Shown piece by piece: positions 16,950 to 25,417 of a stretch of 40,433 nucleotides of DNA. The notes under the pieces were generated by a model that had not been told where the DNA came from, made no database searches, and saw nothing but the letters and a program-made list of their open reading frames with translations. Numbering within the stretch: position 1 is the stretch's first letter; each line of letters begins with the position of its first letter. Position numbers and translations under genes: made by a program. The stretch is from a virus, in IMG/VR virus record IMGVR_UViG_3300008625_001155, positions 1 to 40,433 of that record; one strand, given 5' to 3'.

Positions 16950-18032
16950 CTAGTCAAAAGTACCAACAAATCCGAAAAAGATTCTATTTTGATAAAAATC
17001 ATCAGTTGTGGTATAGGTATAGTCCATTACAAAGTCTAATGAATTATTATTAGTTTCACTTTCAAGTAAATTAAATGTTCTTCTTGTACCATACATTTGA
17101 TAATTGTCTGTCAAATCCATTCTCAATTCAAAATCATAATTGGTATGTAGATAGTAGGCACCAAATGCAATCAAAGCAACACCTACAACTGCCATGGCAG
17201 TTTCAGCATCTTTGTTTTTCTTCTCAGGCACTTCTTCTGCACCACAAAACGTAATACTTCTGCCGTTACCTGTGCCTATTGCGCCCGCCGCACATGCCGC
17301 ATCACCTAATGCTCTAGCGTTCGCTGATCTACTTTCAAATGAATACTCGGACGCAACAACTGGTTTACCAGTTACTGCAATTGCATGAGCCACCATGGCC
17401 TTTACTTGTTCTGCTGTCTTACCGAAACCTGTCTGTAGAAATACATAGTCTGCATTTGCAAAGTATGCCGGTTTAACGCCCGGCGTTAAATGCACACCAA
17501 CAGGTTTATTTGTTTTACTTTTTAGATGTGCGACTAGTGCCTGTACTTGCGCGGCACTCCAATACTCATCACATTCTAGGCAAGTAACATATCCTGTGAC
17601 TTTGTCATCAAATCTAGCAACCATATTACTAAAGTGTGCCTTCTGGGCCTCCATGGATTGATTTGTGATAGAAGGACTATCATCAGGTGTCAACCATAGA
17701 ACTGGTTTAAGTCCCATGTTATTAAGTTCATCTAGTCTTGTTTCCCAATCGGGTCGAGGACTGATGGCATTGAGATTATAACCACCGCCATTGTCTCCAC
17801 CGTTTCTGGTGTAGAGATAGATGTGAGTATCGCCGTTTGCTTTGGCGGCATTTCGCATACCAGCCTTATTGGCATTGGGGTGAAGATAATTAAGTGTCAT
17901 CCACTTACTATCTAACATCAAAAAACTGGCACTGTGGCCATGTAGTGAATATGCAGGGTCGTATGCATATGTATTGGAAACGCCTAATACCACTAGTATA
18001 AACGCAACCAATGTTGCAATATACTTTTTCAT
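16950..18032 (-). CDS. Secreted glycoside-hydrolase-like protein with internal membrane segment
   Basis: 360 aa. A Sec signal peptide (KKYIATLVAFILVVLGVSNTYA) is followed by a region of about 230 residues resembling a TIM-barrel hydrolase: KPVLWLTPDDSPS, VTCLECDEYW and KPVVASEYSFES could supply the two carboxylates. A second hydrophobic segment lies near 284-304 (AMAVVGVALIAFGAYYLHT), then a beta-rich tail ending in FFGFVGTFD. A role on envelope polysaccharide or peptidoglycan is an inference; the exact family was not identified. AAGGA precedes the ATG. No gene is seen in the 123-bp gap upstream. Confidence 0.45.
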   Translation of the reverse strand: MKKYIATLVAFILVVLGVSNTYAYDPAYSLHGHSASFLMLDSKWMTLNYLHPNANKAGMRNAAKANGDTHIYLYTRNGGDNGGGYNLNAISPRPDWETRLDELNNMGLKPVLWLTPDDSPSITNQSMEAQKAHFSNMVARFDDKVTGYVTCLECDEYWSAAQVQALVAHLKSKTNKPVGVHLTPGVKPAYFANADYVFLQTGFGKTAEQVKAMVAHAIAVTGKPVVASEYSFESRSANARALGDAACAAGAIGTGNGRSITFCGAEEVPEKKNKDAETAMAVVGVALIAFGAYYLHTNYDFELRMDLTDNYQMYGTRRTFNLLESETNNNSLDFVMDYTYTTTDDFYQNRIFFGFVGTFD

Positions 18033-18155
18033 ATAAGAATCCTTGTCGATATTATTATGACTTAATTGAGATTCTTAATAATTGATAAAGTCTGTATAAT
18101 TTATAATAGTATGTTATTATTTAAGTAAAATTTCACAAAGAATAATATACGCATA

Positions 18156-19088
18156 TTATCCTTTAAATTTTGGACATGGATGTATCGTGCCAAACTCACC
18201 CCAAATACCTGGCTCGCCTGTGCCAATGCAAACCCAACCTATAGGTTTGCCCTGTCTTGGCTCAAGGTTCCAAACAATTTCGCCACGTACATGATAACCA
18301 GAGTCTGGTTGAATTTTAGAGGATGACATCGTAGTTTGTGCAAATTTAATATCACCGCGCACTTCTAATTTAGTGCTAGGATCAATAGTGCCAATGCCTA
18401 CATTGCCGTCAGGTGTGATAGTTAGATGGGATTGTTTTTCGGTAGTCATAGCATCTGTGCCCAGATGCATTTTTTCTTTTCTTGCAGTACCTATGTAGCC
18501 TTCACCTTTTTTGCCGTCAATAAAAAGTTCTGCGCCACCTTGTGTAATAACATGTAAAGTAGCGGCGGGCTCTGATGTATTAATACCAATTCTTTGGTCT
18601 GTTGCATTTACCATGAACGTACCATAACCAGCAGAAAGATTGCCCATTACACCAAGTTTTTCCAAATTACCTACACTTCTTAAATTACTATATACAATAC
18701 TTGGTCCCAATTCATTGCGAGATAAGACCTTATCTGCACCCATGTGAATAAAGTTGCCTTTGCCTAAGTGTAAGTCAGTTTCAAATTCGTTTGATGAAAA
18801 AACATAATGTAAATTTTGTACAGTAAGTTTATTACTGACCGTCATCGTTCGTACATTAATATCTGATGCATCAATGTCTGTTACATAAATGCTGTCTACA
18901 CTTAAACCGTCGTTATCTAAATGTAAAACTTGCTGTGTTGCTTCATCTCTAATACCAGTACTAGAAAAATCGGTAATTGTTCCGCCTTTAATATAATCAC
19001 CTGATAAATCATCTTCAGAAAATTTTAAATAATTTACTGTAATTAAATCCGGATGTATTAATGTTTCTAAAGATGCAATGCTTCCCAT
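18156..19088 (-). CDS. Tail-fibre-like virion protein
   Basis: 310 aa. The sequence is beta-rich and contains two characteristic fibre motifs, RIGINTSEPAATLHV (about 171-185) and NVGIGTIDPSTKLEVRGDI (about 234-252), which recur in phage tail fibres and adhesins ahead of trimerising tips. It ends in GWVCIGTGEPGIWGEFG, a typical distal end. It probably forms part of a host-recognition fibre. A GAGGA ribosome binding site lies about 9 nt before the ATG. Confidence 0.7.
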   Translation of the reverse strand: MGSIASLETLIHPDLITVNYLKFSEDDLSGDYIKGGTITDFSSTGIRDEATQQVLHLDNDGLSVDSIYVTDIDASDINVRTMTVSNKLTVQNLHYVFSSNEFETDLHLGKGNFIHMGADKVLSRNELGPSIVYSNLRSVGNLEKLGVMGNLSAGYGTFMVNATDQRIGINTSEPAATLHVITQGGAELFIDGKKGEGYIGTARKEKMHLGTDAMTTEKQSHLTITPDGNVGIGTIDPSTKLEVRGDIKFAQTTMSSSKIQPDSGYHVRGEIVWNLEPRQGKPIGWVCIGTGEPGIWGEFGTIHPCPKFKG

Positions 19089-19098
19089 AATTTATTCC

Positions 19099-19869
19099 TC
19101 ATCGAGTTATAGATATAATATATTGATTCTCACTACTATACATTGGCTTGTAAATAAGTTTTTTATGTACAACAAAATTGTTCCAGCCCAGTGATGCTGT
19201 ATGATAAGCAAGTTGCTTAAAGAACATTGCTTGGCGATCTACTGGTTCAAATGAATTTAATTCATTCGTAGTTTGATTAATAACGTATGCATAATGACGC
19301 CATTTCTTTCTATCTTCTTGATTCCATTTTCTATTGTTAATAAAGATAAATTCGGAATCATCATTTCTTAGATAAAATGGATCTGCGAATAATTTACTGT
19401 TAAATTTGATATTTTTATAATCCATTAGCGTAGTTAACAATATTCCATCATCATTAAGTAACGTTAGTGAGTCTTGTAGTTGTGAATGTTGGTCGTCTTC
19501 ACTAGTAGAAAATGTATAATACTGATCTAGTGCTAATACACAATCATATTTTTCAATATCTTCATCCATATGGAACTTCATACTAAATGTGTCTAATGGT
19601 GCATTATGGTTGGTAATAGTAACATCATATGCTTCACACAATGCGTTAGCATAATCTATGGCATCAGGATCATCTGAAATATAGCTGACATCGTAACCAC
19701 TGGTGGCGAAATCGACCAAGGAACAATGCCAATTCAAACTAATAATTTTTTTAGGACTAACATTACTTTCTTCAAATGCTTTAAGAATAGTTTCTGTTTT
19801 ACGATTAATTATTTTTTGAATCTTGTCTTTATTAATTAACGTTTTCGCTAAATTATAGAAATCTTTCAA
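19099..19869 (-). CDS. Putative SAM-dependent methyltransferase-like protein
   Basis: 256 aa. The order of elements fits a class I Rossmann methyltransferase: KKIISLNW (strand 1), VSYISDDPDAIDYANAL (acidic end of strand 2), KYDCVLALDQYYTF (strand 4) and NDDGILLTTLMDY (strand 5). The glycine-rich SAM loop is degenerate (NWHCSLVDFATSG), so activity is uncertain. The start codon is TTG with CGGAG about 8 nt upstream. A TATAAATA late promoter lies about 50 nt upstream. Directly follows a 160-bp gene-free gap. Confidence 0.45.
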   Translation of the reverse strand: MKDFYNLAKTLINKDKIQKIINRKTETILKAFEESNVSPKKIISLNWHCSLVDFATSGYDVSYISDDPDAIDYANALCEAYDVTITNHNAPLDTFSMKFHMDEDIEKYDCVLALDQYYTFSTSEDDQHSQLQDSLTLLNDDGILLTTLMDYKNIKFNSKLFADPFYLRNDDSEFIFINNRKWNQEDRKKWRHYAYVINQTTNELNSFEPVDRQAMFFKQLAYHTASLGWNNFVVHKKLIYKPMYSSENQYIISITR

Positions 19870-19917
19870 AAGTGTCTCCGGTAAATCTTAATAATAGTTA
19901 AAGTAATTTCTTTATGG

Positions 19918-19925
19918 TATTTATA
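19918..19925 (-). promoter_or_regulatory. T4-type late promoter
   Basis: TATAAATA on the minus strand, 48 nt before the TTG start at 19869. The gap 19870-20029 holds no gene; it contains this promoter and a 9-bp inverted repeat at 19999-20017. Confidence 0.65.
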
Positions 19926-19998
19926 CAAAATTCCGCAGAAATACGCTATAAGTTTAGCCGTTAAAATACTTTTAGGTTATGAAGTCGTGCAGAAACCC

Positions 19999-20017
19999 AT
20001 ATAACAAATTGTTATAT
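19999..20017 (-). terminator. Inverted repeat downstream of the 66-aa gene
   Basis: Perfect 9-bp arms ATATAACAA/TTGTTATAT around one central base, just after the stop at 20030. There is no following T run, so it may be a weak terminator or a protein-binding palindrome. Confidence 0.35.
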
Positions 20018-20029
20018 AGTGTAATTAAT

Positions 20030-20230
20030 TTAGGATTGTTCGCCAGTAGAGATGAATTCTAAACCGGCATATCTACCAACGTATGTTTTATCAACAGGAG
20101 TTTTTCTATATAGCTTAATAGGAACGTCTGTTCCATGAATAGCCACCTCAAGTATTTTATCGCTTTTACGTAAAATATCTGCTGGAACCTTTTGATTGTT
20201 GTCAGTACAAGTTAATTCAGTTGTTTTCAT
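20030..20230 (-). CDS. Hypothetical protein, 66 aa
   Basis: A small soluble protein, not recognised, predicted mostly beta (ILEVAIHGTDVPIKLYR). It starts inside the 3' end of the SGNH gene (4-bp overlap). A TATAAATA element lies 10 nt upstream of the ATG, inside the coding end of that gene, giving at most a very short leader and no Shine-Dalgarno. Confidence 0.55.
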   Translation of the reverse strand: MKTTELTCTDNNQKVPADILRKSDKILEVAIHGTDVPIKLYRKTPVDKTYVGRYAGLEFISTGEQS

Positions 20231-20988
20231 TTAAGTAATTTATTTATAAACTCCTGTTCTATATAGTTTGCATAATCTTTATGTGCTTCGGGACCAAAAT
20301 GTTGCCATTTGTCCGATTTATGACCTAAGGCCACTGACTTACGAGTGAAAGCAATGGATGGATCATAGGGATCATTAAACAACCATGCGTCATTATTCCA
20401 GTTATTTTTAAAGAATTCGTTTACATTAAAAACCTCGTGTAAATGTAAAAACATGTGCTTAAAGTTTCTTTTAGTTAACCAATCACTAAATTCTTTAAAG
20501 TAGTATTGAAACTCTAGAGTTCTAGATTGAAATATTATGTTGCCTGTTTCCTTATGGTCATTTAATAGTCTATTTGTATAGTTAGACCACATCATGCTAA
20601 GTGTAATCCATTCAGCACTTTTGTCATGCCAGCGTATTTTATCAAAATTGGGAGGAAGCACACTTTCGCGAAAATTATACTGGTATAACGGTTCGCCACA
20701 TATTTGATGCCATACTCCATCTGCATACCATTCGGTACGTTCAACTGTTGACCACCCTATTAGAACTATAGTATTTTCAGGGTCTTTATCTCTTAGAAAT
20801 TCTTTACTAGTGCGAATAATTCTGTTGTTACTACATCCAGCAACGGATTCATTTATATAGTCTAGATTATGTTTTTTTGCTAGTAATCCAGCAAATGATA
20901 CTTCAGGCTGAAACATTATAGATTCTTCACTGTTTGGATGTTGGTAAGTTGCCGCAAGATGGCTGTCGCCGTTAGTGTATAAAAGCAT
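20227..20988 (-). CDS. SGNH/GDSL hydrolase-like protein (1)
   Basis: 253 aa. Block I appears as NGDSH at residues 6-10, carrying the candidate nucleophile Ser. A block-III-like Asn occurs in GCSNNRI (about 51-57) and a C-terminal His in HFGPEAHKDYANYI. SGNH enzymes are esterases, including sugar O-acetyl esterases. A similar, more divergent protein lies at 28792-29577, and such proteins cluster with glycan genes in marine T4-like phages. The substrate is unknown. No clear Shine-Dalgarno; GTAAATA abuts the ATG. Confidence 0.6.
   Translation of the reverse strand: MLLYTNGDSHLAATYQHPNSEESIMFQPEVSFAGLLAKKHNLDYINESVAGCSNNRIIRTSKEFLRDKDPENTIVLIGWSTVERTEWYADGVWHQICGEPLYQYNFRESVLPPNFDKIRWHDKSAEWITLSMMWSNYTNRLLNDHKETGNIIFQSRTLEFQYYFKEFSDWLTKRNFKHMFLHLHEVFNVNEFFKNNWNNDAWLFNDPYDPSIAFTRKSVALGHKSDKWQHFGPEAHKDYANYIEQEFINKLLK
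20241..20248 (-). promoter_or_regulatory. T4-type late promoter inside a gene end
   Basis: TATAAATA on the minus strand, within the last codons of the SGNH gene and 10 nt before the ATG at 20230. Confidence 0.55.
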
Positions 20989-21006
20989 TATTTACAAGTC
21001 AATATG

Positions 21007-21465
21007 TTAATTAACATAATCATCAAATAAACCATGTATTACATCAACAGCATTTTGAAAATCGTTAAACACCCAATTTGCCTTCGCTTTAATAAGTGGA
21101 TGGTTAGCGAGATATTCATCATCTGTGACGACAATAAGAGGTTTTCTTAAGCCAATTGCCCAACCAATTTCAATAATTGTGCCATATGACGGTCTACGGT
21201 TATTTAGTTCTTTTGGCAAAAATGCTAATACTAAGTCACATGTTTCTGTGTCATACCAATTTTTAGCGGCAATTGCTCCGGGAGCATTAAATCTTGGGTC
21301 ATTTCCAGGACCATATGTTTCTCCTTGCATTGGCTCACAACGCAACGGAGAAATTCCAATAATATTAGGATTTAGTTTTTCACTAACTTCATTTCGCCAG
21401 TCGTTCGCTTCGCCGTAAGTGCATTCCGCAATCGGGCCTGCGAGATAGATGTATTTTTTAGTCAT
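21007..21465 (-). CDS. Nucleoside 2-deoxyribosyltransferase family protein
   Basis: 152 aa, the usual size. The fold-defining blocks are YLAGPI (7-12), AKNWYDTETCDLVLAFLP (about 67-84) and YGTIIEIGWAIGLRKPLIVV (about 93-112), whose Glu in IIEIG is the likely nucleophile. The family swaps bases on deoxynucleosides or hydrolyses deoxynucleotides, so a role in phage nucleotide salvage or clean-up of modified nucleotides is likely. A weak sigma70-like promoter lies just upstream. Confidence 0.8.
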   Translation of the reverse strand: MTKKYIYLAGPIAECTYGEANDWRNEVSEKLNPNIIGISPLRCEPMQGETYGPGNDPRFNAPGAIAAKNWYDTETCDLVLAFLPKELNNRRPSYGTIIEIGWAIGLRKPLIVVTDDEYLANHPLIKAKANWVFNDFQNAVDVIHGLFDDYVN

Positions 21466-21473
21466 AACACAAT

Positions 21474-21500
21474 TTTATACTATGTTACTAAGAAAGTCAA
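21474..21500 (-). promoter_or_regulatory. Weak sigma70-like promoter
   Basis: Minus strand: TTGACT (21500-21495), 15-nt spacer, TATAAA (21479-21474), 8 nt before the ATG at 21465. The spacing is suboptimal. The TATAAAA could instead be a late-element variant, again with almost no leader. Confidence 0.35.
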
Positions 21501-21510
21501 GTATATTGTT

Positions 21511-22143
21511 CTAGTCTGCTAAACCTGCGGCCTTAAGGAATAACTCGTCGTTAAAACGTGGGTTGTCTTGTCTAAACAAGGTTACCAAACGATCAGCAAA
21601 GTCCATTCTTGCATTAAGGTCTGTAATTTCTTGCAACATACTTGCAAATAGTTCATAATGCTTGCGTGAAAATGCTTCGTCTAGTTGTTGATCAGAAGTT
21701 TCATCAACTTCTTCAACACTTTCTGATGTTGCTAACATAGCACGTTGAACGGCTGGGTGCTCTGATAAGCCTGGAGCAATACCTTCAATTGCTTCTATTG
21801 CGTCTGTTAAGTTGCCACCTTTATAACGTGGATCATTTAAAATACCAAAAGCCATTCTAATTTGTTTTTCTGTGAACTCGCCATCTTCTCTTTCATACTT
21901 GGATTTATGGAGTGTTCCATGGTCTGTGTCTTCTTCTTCACTGCTTACAAGTTTATATTCACTCGCTGGGCGATCATCAAAGTCATCAACACTTACCCAT
22001 GCTTCTTCTAACTCGTCATCTTCTTCTAATGCTTCAAGTTCTTCTAGAGTAAGTTCTTCTTCAACCTCGTCCTCTGCAATAACATCTGCAGGCTTTGGTT
22101 GGTTAATTAAGTCTAGTGTTGTTAAAATGCTTCTCATATCCAT
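21511..22143 (-). CDS. Hypothetical acidic protein, possibly virion-associated
   Basis: 210 aa. Residues about 23-50 are almost entirely Glu, Asp and Leu, followed by a more ordered helical C-terminal half. The N-terminus MDMRSILTTLDLIN resembles openings of marine T4-like structural proteins. Not recognised further. A CATAAATA late-like element (22182-22189, minus) lies about 38 nt upstream. Confidence 0.55.
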   Translation of the reverse strand: MDMRSILTTLDLINQPKPADVIAEDEVEEELTLEELEALEEDDELEEAWVSVDDFDDRPASEYKLVSSEEEDTDHGTLHKSKYEREDGEFTEKQIRMAFGILNDPRYKGGNLTDAIEAIEGIAPGLSEHPAVQRAMLATSESVEEVDETSDQQLDEAFSRKHYELFASMLQEITDLNARMDFADRLVTLFRQDNPRFNDELFLKAAGLAD

Positions 22144-22200
22144 AGTAATGTTTCCATCGTAAAGTTAATAAAGTACTATTGTATTTATGTAAATATTAAT

Positions 22201-23088
22201 ATGAACGATGATTTAAAAAAAGTCCGTAAAATGGATTTAGATGTACTAGACAAATTTCTACTAGAAAAAACAGATTATTCTAATGTAAAACCATTAAATT
22301 TAAAGTTTGATGTTATTTTTATGAGTTATTATGAAAAAGATGCTGATAAAAACTTTGAAACTTTAAAAAAACTAGTACCAAATGCAAAAAGAGTAAATGG
22401 CGTTACGGGCATACTCAATGCTTATAACGCATGTAGGGAATTGTCCGAAACAAAATTTTATTATATTGTCGAAGGAGACAATATTATATGTAATGATTTT
22501 GACTTTAAACTTCCTATTCAATGGTATAAAAACGTTTTGTACCATAATATTCGTGATCAAAAAGAAAATTCTATTCCGGTTGACATAGAAACAATTTATC
22601 CAAATTTATCAGTTATGTGGGATACAGTAAATCCTATTAACGGAGAAATTTTACCACACAGTCCAATAGGCTTTACATATAAATCTAATAAACCATATAT
22701 ATATTATCCAAAAGCTACCGCAGCTGATACATTTAAAGCGTCCGGAGTTCCTGTACGACGAATCGGAAGTATTGATGCATTTAATTCTTCTTCTTACGAT
22801 GCATGGAAGGCAGGCTTTAGAATAGGAAATAGACTTACTTATCAAATACTAAATATGAAGACACCCAAGCACGATACACTTTACCAAGAAGAAAGATTGC
22901 ACCATTGGGAAAGCGTAGGTTATGATCGTTATAACGGTAAATATTGCATAGAAGGTGTTAAGTTAGGAATGTCGTTAGCCTTGAAGGACGATAATTGGTG
23001 GCTAAAATATAGAGAGACGTCACAAAATTTTAATAATTTAAAAAATATTTTTAAAAAAGAGTATGGAACAGAGTATCACAATAACTGA
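22201..23088 (+). CDS. Putative glycosyltransferase (GT-A-like)
   Basis: 295 aa. Residues about 36-105 read as a GT-A nucleotide-sugar domain: FDVIFMSYYEKDADKNFETL, KRVNGVTGILNAYNACRELS, then FYYIVEGDNII where E-G-D takes the place of the DxD metal-binding motif. The remainder is not diagnostic. Surface or virion glycosylation is an inference. TGTAAATA lies 5 nt before the ATG with no Shine-Dalgarno (leaderless pattern). The next gene starts inside its last 26 bp. Confidence 0.45.
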   Translation: MNDDLKKVRKMDLDVLDKFLLEKTDYSNVKPLNLKFDVIFMSYYEKDADKNFETLKKLVPNAKRVNGVTGILNAYNACRELSETKFYYIVEGDNIICNDFDFKLPIQWYKNVLYHNIRDQKENSIPVDIETIYPNLSVMWDTVNPINGEILPHSPIGFTYKSNKPYIYYPKATAADTFKASGVPVRRIGSIDAFNSSSYDAWKAGFRIGNRLTYQILNMKTPKHDTLYQEERLHHWESVGYDRYNGKYCIEGVKLGMSLALKDDNWWLKYRETSQNFNNLKNIFKKEYGTEYHNN

Positions 23089-23395
23089 ATCAGCACTAGC
23101 ACAACTACTAGTGATTGCAAACAAAAACGAAGTATCCGACGTTAGATACTTTTTAGATGGCGGCGGATGTTCCGGGTTGCTTGGTAAATGGGCAATTGGA
23201 ACAGGTAAAGAGGAAAGCGATATTACTTTTGATCTAGGCGAAAGTAAAGAACTTCTAATAGATAGTTTAACAGCATCATATATGAAAGATGCTACTATAG
23301 ATTATACTGGTGATTTTATGCCTGCTTTTAAAGTAACAATACCAGACACTAATTCATGCGGTTGTGGCGAATCTTTTCAGATGCCTAATAATTAG
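23063..23395 (+). CDS. A-type iron-sulfur carrier (IscA/ErpA/HesB family)
   Basis: 110 aa, the usual length. The three conserved cysteines are C36 in GGGCSG and C99/C101 in the C-terminal SCGCGESF. These proteins carry and insert Fe-S clusters into target enzymes. Two radical SAM proteins, which need [4Fe-4S] clusters, are encoded nearby and are plausible clients (inference). The start lies inside the end of the glycosyltransferase-like gene, so it is translationally linked. The 3' end overlaps the convergent HAD gene by 4 bp. Confidence 0.88.
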   Translation: MEQSITITESALAQLLVIANKNEVSDVRYFLDGGGCSGLLGKWAIGTGKEESDITFDLGESKELLIDSLTASYMKDATIDYTGDFMPAFKVTIPDTNSCGCGESFQMPNN

Positions 23396-24051
23396 ACTGT
23401 AAATCTTTCCGCACTTTTATTAATAATTAAATTATAAATTTCTTCCCAATTTTTTGCTAAGGGAATGTCACCTTCATAGTCCATATTATGCCCGTGTTCG
23501 AATATAACGCTGTTAAGTCCTAAACGTTTTCCTACTTCTGCATTTTTTACTTTATCTTCGATCCACCAGCATTGTGTATTTCTGTACGGCGATAGTGCTT
23601 CATCTTTGTCGGCACCAGTATCTAGACAAATAACTTTCTCAAATGCTGTTTCACCAAACAGTTTTGCCAAGTTTCTCTCACGTAGTTTACCTGCGTATGG
23701 ATCTGTGCTTAGTGATGTAATAGCATGGAAAACATAACCGTGCTGTTCATGTAATTTCTTAACATAGTGAACAGAGTCACGCGAGGGCGGCAAAAATCCA
23801 ATTGACGCACTTTCATTAAAACTTGATGTGAGTCGTTTGCCTTGTTCTGGTGTAATGCTAAAACGTTTAGCAATACCATATATTTGTTTGTGTTCTTTTA
23901 TAGGAGTGTGTCCGTGTTTTTCCATCCATACGTGAAAAGCAAACTCCCAATCTAGTAAAACGCCATCTACGTCTGTTAGTATTATTTTGTCTTTTATCAT
24001 GTCTTTGTATTGTTCATAAGTTTTTATATTATATGTGGATATTGTAGTCAC
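23392..24051 (-). CDS. HAD-superfamily phosphatase
   Basis: 219 aa. HAD motif I is TDVDGVLLDWE with D27 and D29 as nucleophile and acid. Motif II Ser/Thr is in HAITSLS, and motif IV is CWWIEDK near residue 165. The C1-cap size fits small 5'-nucleotidase or sugar-phosphate phosphatases. The substrate cannot be read. The start is GTG, sharing one base with the TAG of the FmdB gene upstream. Confidence 0.75.
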   Translation of the reverse strand: MTTISTYNIKTYEQYKDMIKDKIILTDVDGVLLDWEFAFHVWMEKHGHTPIKEHKQIYGIAKRFSITPEQGKRLTSSFNESASIGFLPPSRDSVHYVKKLHEQHGYVFHAITSLSTDPYAGKLRERNLAKLFGETAFEKVICLDTGADKDEALSPYRNTQCWWIEDKVKNAEVGKRLGLNSVIFEHGHNMDYEGDIPLAKNWEEIYNLIINKSAERFTV

Positions 24052-24248
24052 TATTCACTAGAAGGCTTTGCTGTGGTTTTAAACCAGCCAGTCCCTTTAA
24101 GAACAAAGTTAGATTGTGATATTATTTTTTTAAGTGTTTCTTGAGAGCAATGTGGGCAAAACTTTAATGGCTCATCATTTATTTTTTGCATGACTTCTAC
24201 CATCATTTCACATACTTCATTTGTGCATTTATATTCGTATATTGGCAT
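24051..24248 (-). CDS. FmdB-family zinc-ribbon protein
   Basis: 65 aa. MPIYEYKC at the N-terminus, C8 and C13, then C31PHC34, and ISQSNFVLKGTGWF at the C-terminal end match the FmdB family of small zinc ribbons, annotated as putative regulators. Function is unproven. It begins 2 nt after the stop of the upstream gene and is coupled to the HAD gene downstream. Confidence 0.8.
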   Translation of the reverse strand: MPIYEYKCTNEVCEMMVEVMQKINDEPLKFCPHCSQETLKKIISQSNFVLKGTGWFKTTAKPSSE

Positions 24249-24250
24249 AT

Positions 24251-24547
24251 TTAAATATCCAAATCTTGATCATCCAATATTGATTCAATATGTGGTGATA
24301 CTGTTTTATAATCAGCGATTTCCATTAAAAGCGCATCATCTTTAACCATATATATATAGGCTATACTATTTGGATTTCTCTTTCGCATAACTTTTTCAAG
24401 CCACACTATTTTATTTGATTCTGCAACCTTTCTTTCTTCGCCTTTTGAAATGATATGCCAAAGTCTTACTGGCTTCCAAGCAAACCAAATATGCCATTCT
24501 TGTAATCTTATACGCTTTTCATCCCTGGTTTCTTTTGTCCAATGCAT
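24251..24547 (-). CDS. Hypothetical protein, 98 aa
   Basis: Basic, Trp-rich N-terminal half (EWHIWFAWKPVRLWH) and acidic C-terminus. Short proteins with a W..WFAW.PV segment are common in T4-like phages but I know no function. An AGGA ribosome binding site precedes the ATG, which lies just after the cytidylyltransferase-cupin gene, so the two probably share a transcript. Confidence 0.6.
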   Translation of the reverse strand: MHWTKETRDEKRIRLQEWHIWFAWKPVRLWHIISKGEERKVAESNKIVWLEKVMRKRNPNSIAYIYMVKDDALLMEIADYKTVSPHIESILDDQDLDI

Positions 24548-24559
24548 TGTTGAGATTTC

Positions 24560-25351
24560 CTATGCAAACTGTTCTCCATATTCATCAATTGATTCAAAAT
24601 CATGCTCATTTGCTAACATCGCATTTCCATATTCAATAACCATTAACTTACATGCTTTGCGTTTGTTTTCATTACGCAATGCATGGAATTGACCCAATGG
24701 AATATAAAAATGTTGATGAGCGTCTAAATCACGTGATTTAATATTTCCTAATGTTTCTTCCCATGCATAGTCTACTATACATTGACCACCCATAACAAAC
24801 CAAAATTCACTTTTTCTCATATGGCGCCCAAAAGTCATTTGATGTTTGGGTTCCAAACTTACTTCTTTTACTCTACAATTACTATCTTGATATACAACAT
24901 TATAATAACCATAATCCGTATAACACATACCAAATTTATAATTACGAATCAATTGACTAGATGAAGTCTTCTTTTCAAAACCACCAACGCCAAAAATAAA
25001 CTCAACGTCTGCTATTGCTTGTTCAGGAACATTGGTGGTGTCTCTGTCACCCCCGTTGGCAAAAACAATTGTATCATTTGGATAATGTTCCTTTATTTTT
25101 TCTAATGCATGGATGGCAGTATTGTCTTTGTCATTAAATCCAACTACATCGTCTACTACTGAAAGACTATTAAGAATAAGTGCCCTCTCTTCAAAAAGCA
25201 TAAATGATCTACCTTTTTTACGAGAAAGCCACTTGTCACTGTTTAAAGCCACGATAAGTTTGTCGCCAAGTTTTTTGGCCTCATTAAATAATGCAATGTG
25301 CCCTTTATGAATCGGATCAAATCCGCCTGAGACTACTACTATCGTCGCCAT
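24560..25351 (-). CDS. Nucleotidyltransferase-cupin fusion (cytidylyltransferase-like + ManC-type cupin)
   Basis: 263 aa in two modules. Residues 1-135 form a cytidylyltransferase-like domain with H15-K-G-H18 (HxGH) and a C-terminal TSSSQLI that fits the ISSTxI motif, as in HldE-C or glycerol-3-phosphate cytidylyltransferases. Residues about 150-245 resemble the cupin of type II mannose-6-phosphate isomerases (HMRKSEFWFVMGGQ, HFYIPLGQFHALRN). It may make and channel an activated sugar for the glycan genes nearby (inference). A consensus sigma70 promoter lies upstream, and GAATAAATA also lies 5 nt before the ATG. Confidence 0.75.
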   Translation of the reverse strand: MATIVVVSGGFDPIHKGHIALFNEAKKLGDKLIVALNSDKWLSRKKGRSFMLFEERALILNSLSVVDDVVGFNDKDNTAIHALEKIKEHYPNDTIVFANGGDRDTTNVPEQAIADVEFIFGVGGFEKKTSSSQLIRNYKFGMCYTDYGYYNVVYQDSNCRVKEVSLEPKHQMTFGRHMRKSEFWFVMGGQCIVDYAWEETLGNIKSRDLDAHQHFYIPLGQFHALRNENKRKACKLMVIEYGNAMLANEHDFESIDEYGEQFA

Positions 25352-25388
25352 ATTAATATTTATTCGTAATCTATTTTACTGTACTATA

Positions 25389-25417
25389 ATTATATATTAC
25401 ATTACGGTCATTGTCAA
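25389..25417 (-). promoter_or_regulatory. Consensus sigma70 promoter
   Basis: Minus strand: -35 TTGACA (25417-25412), 17-nt spacer, -10 TATAAT (25394-25389). Both hexamers are perfect consensus. It drives the cytidylyltransferase-cupin gene and probably the FmdB and HAD genes beyond. The -35 overlaps the last bases of the SbmA-like gene. Confidence 0.8.
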
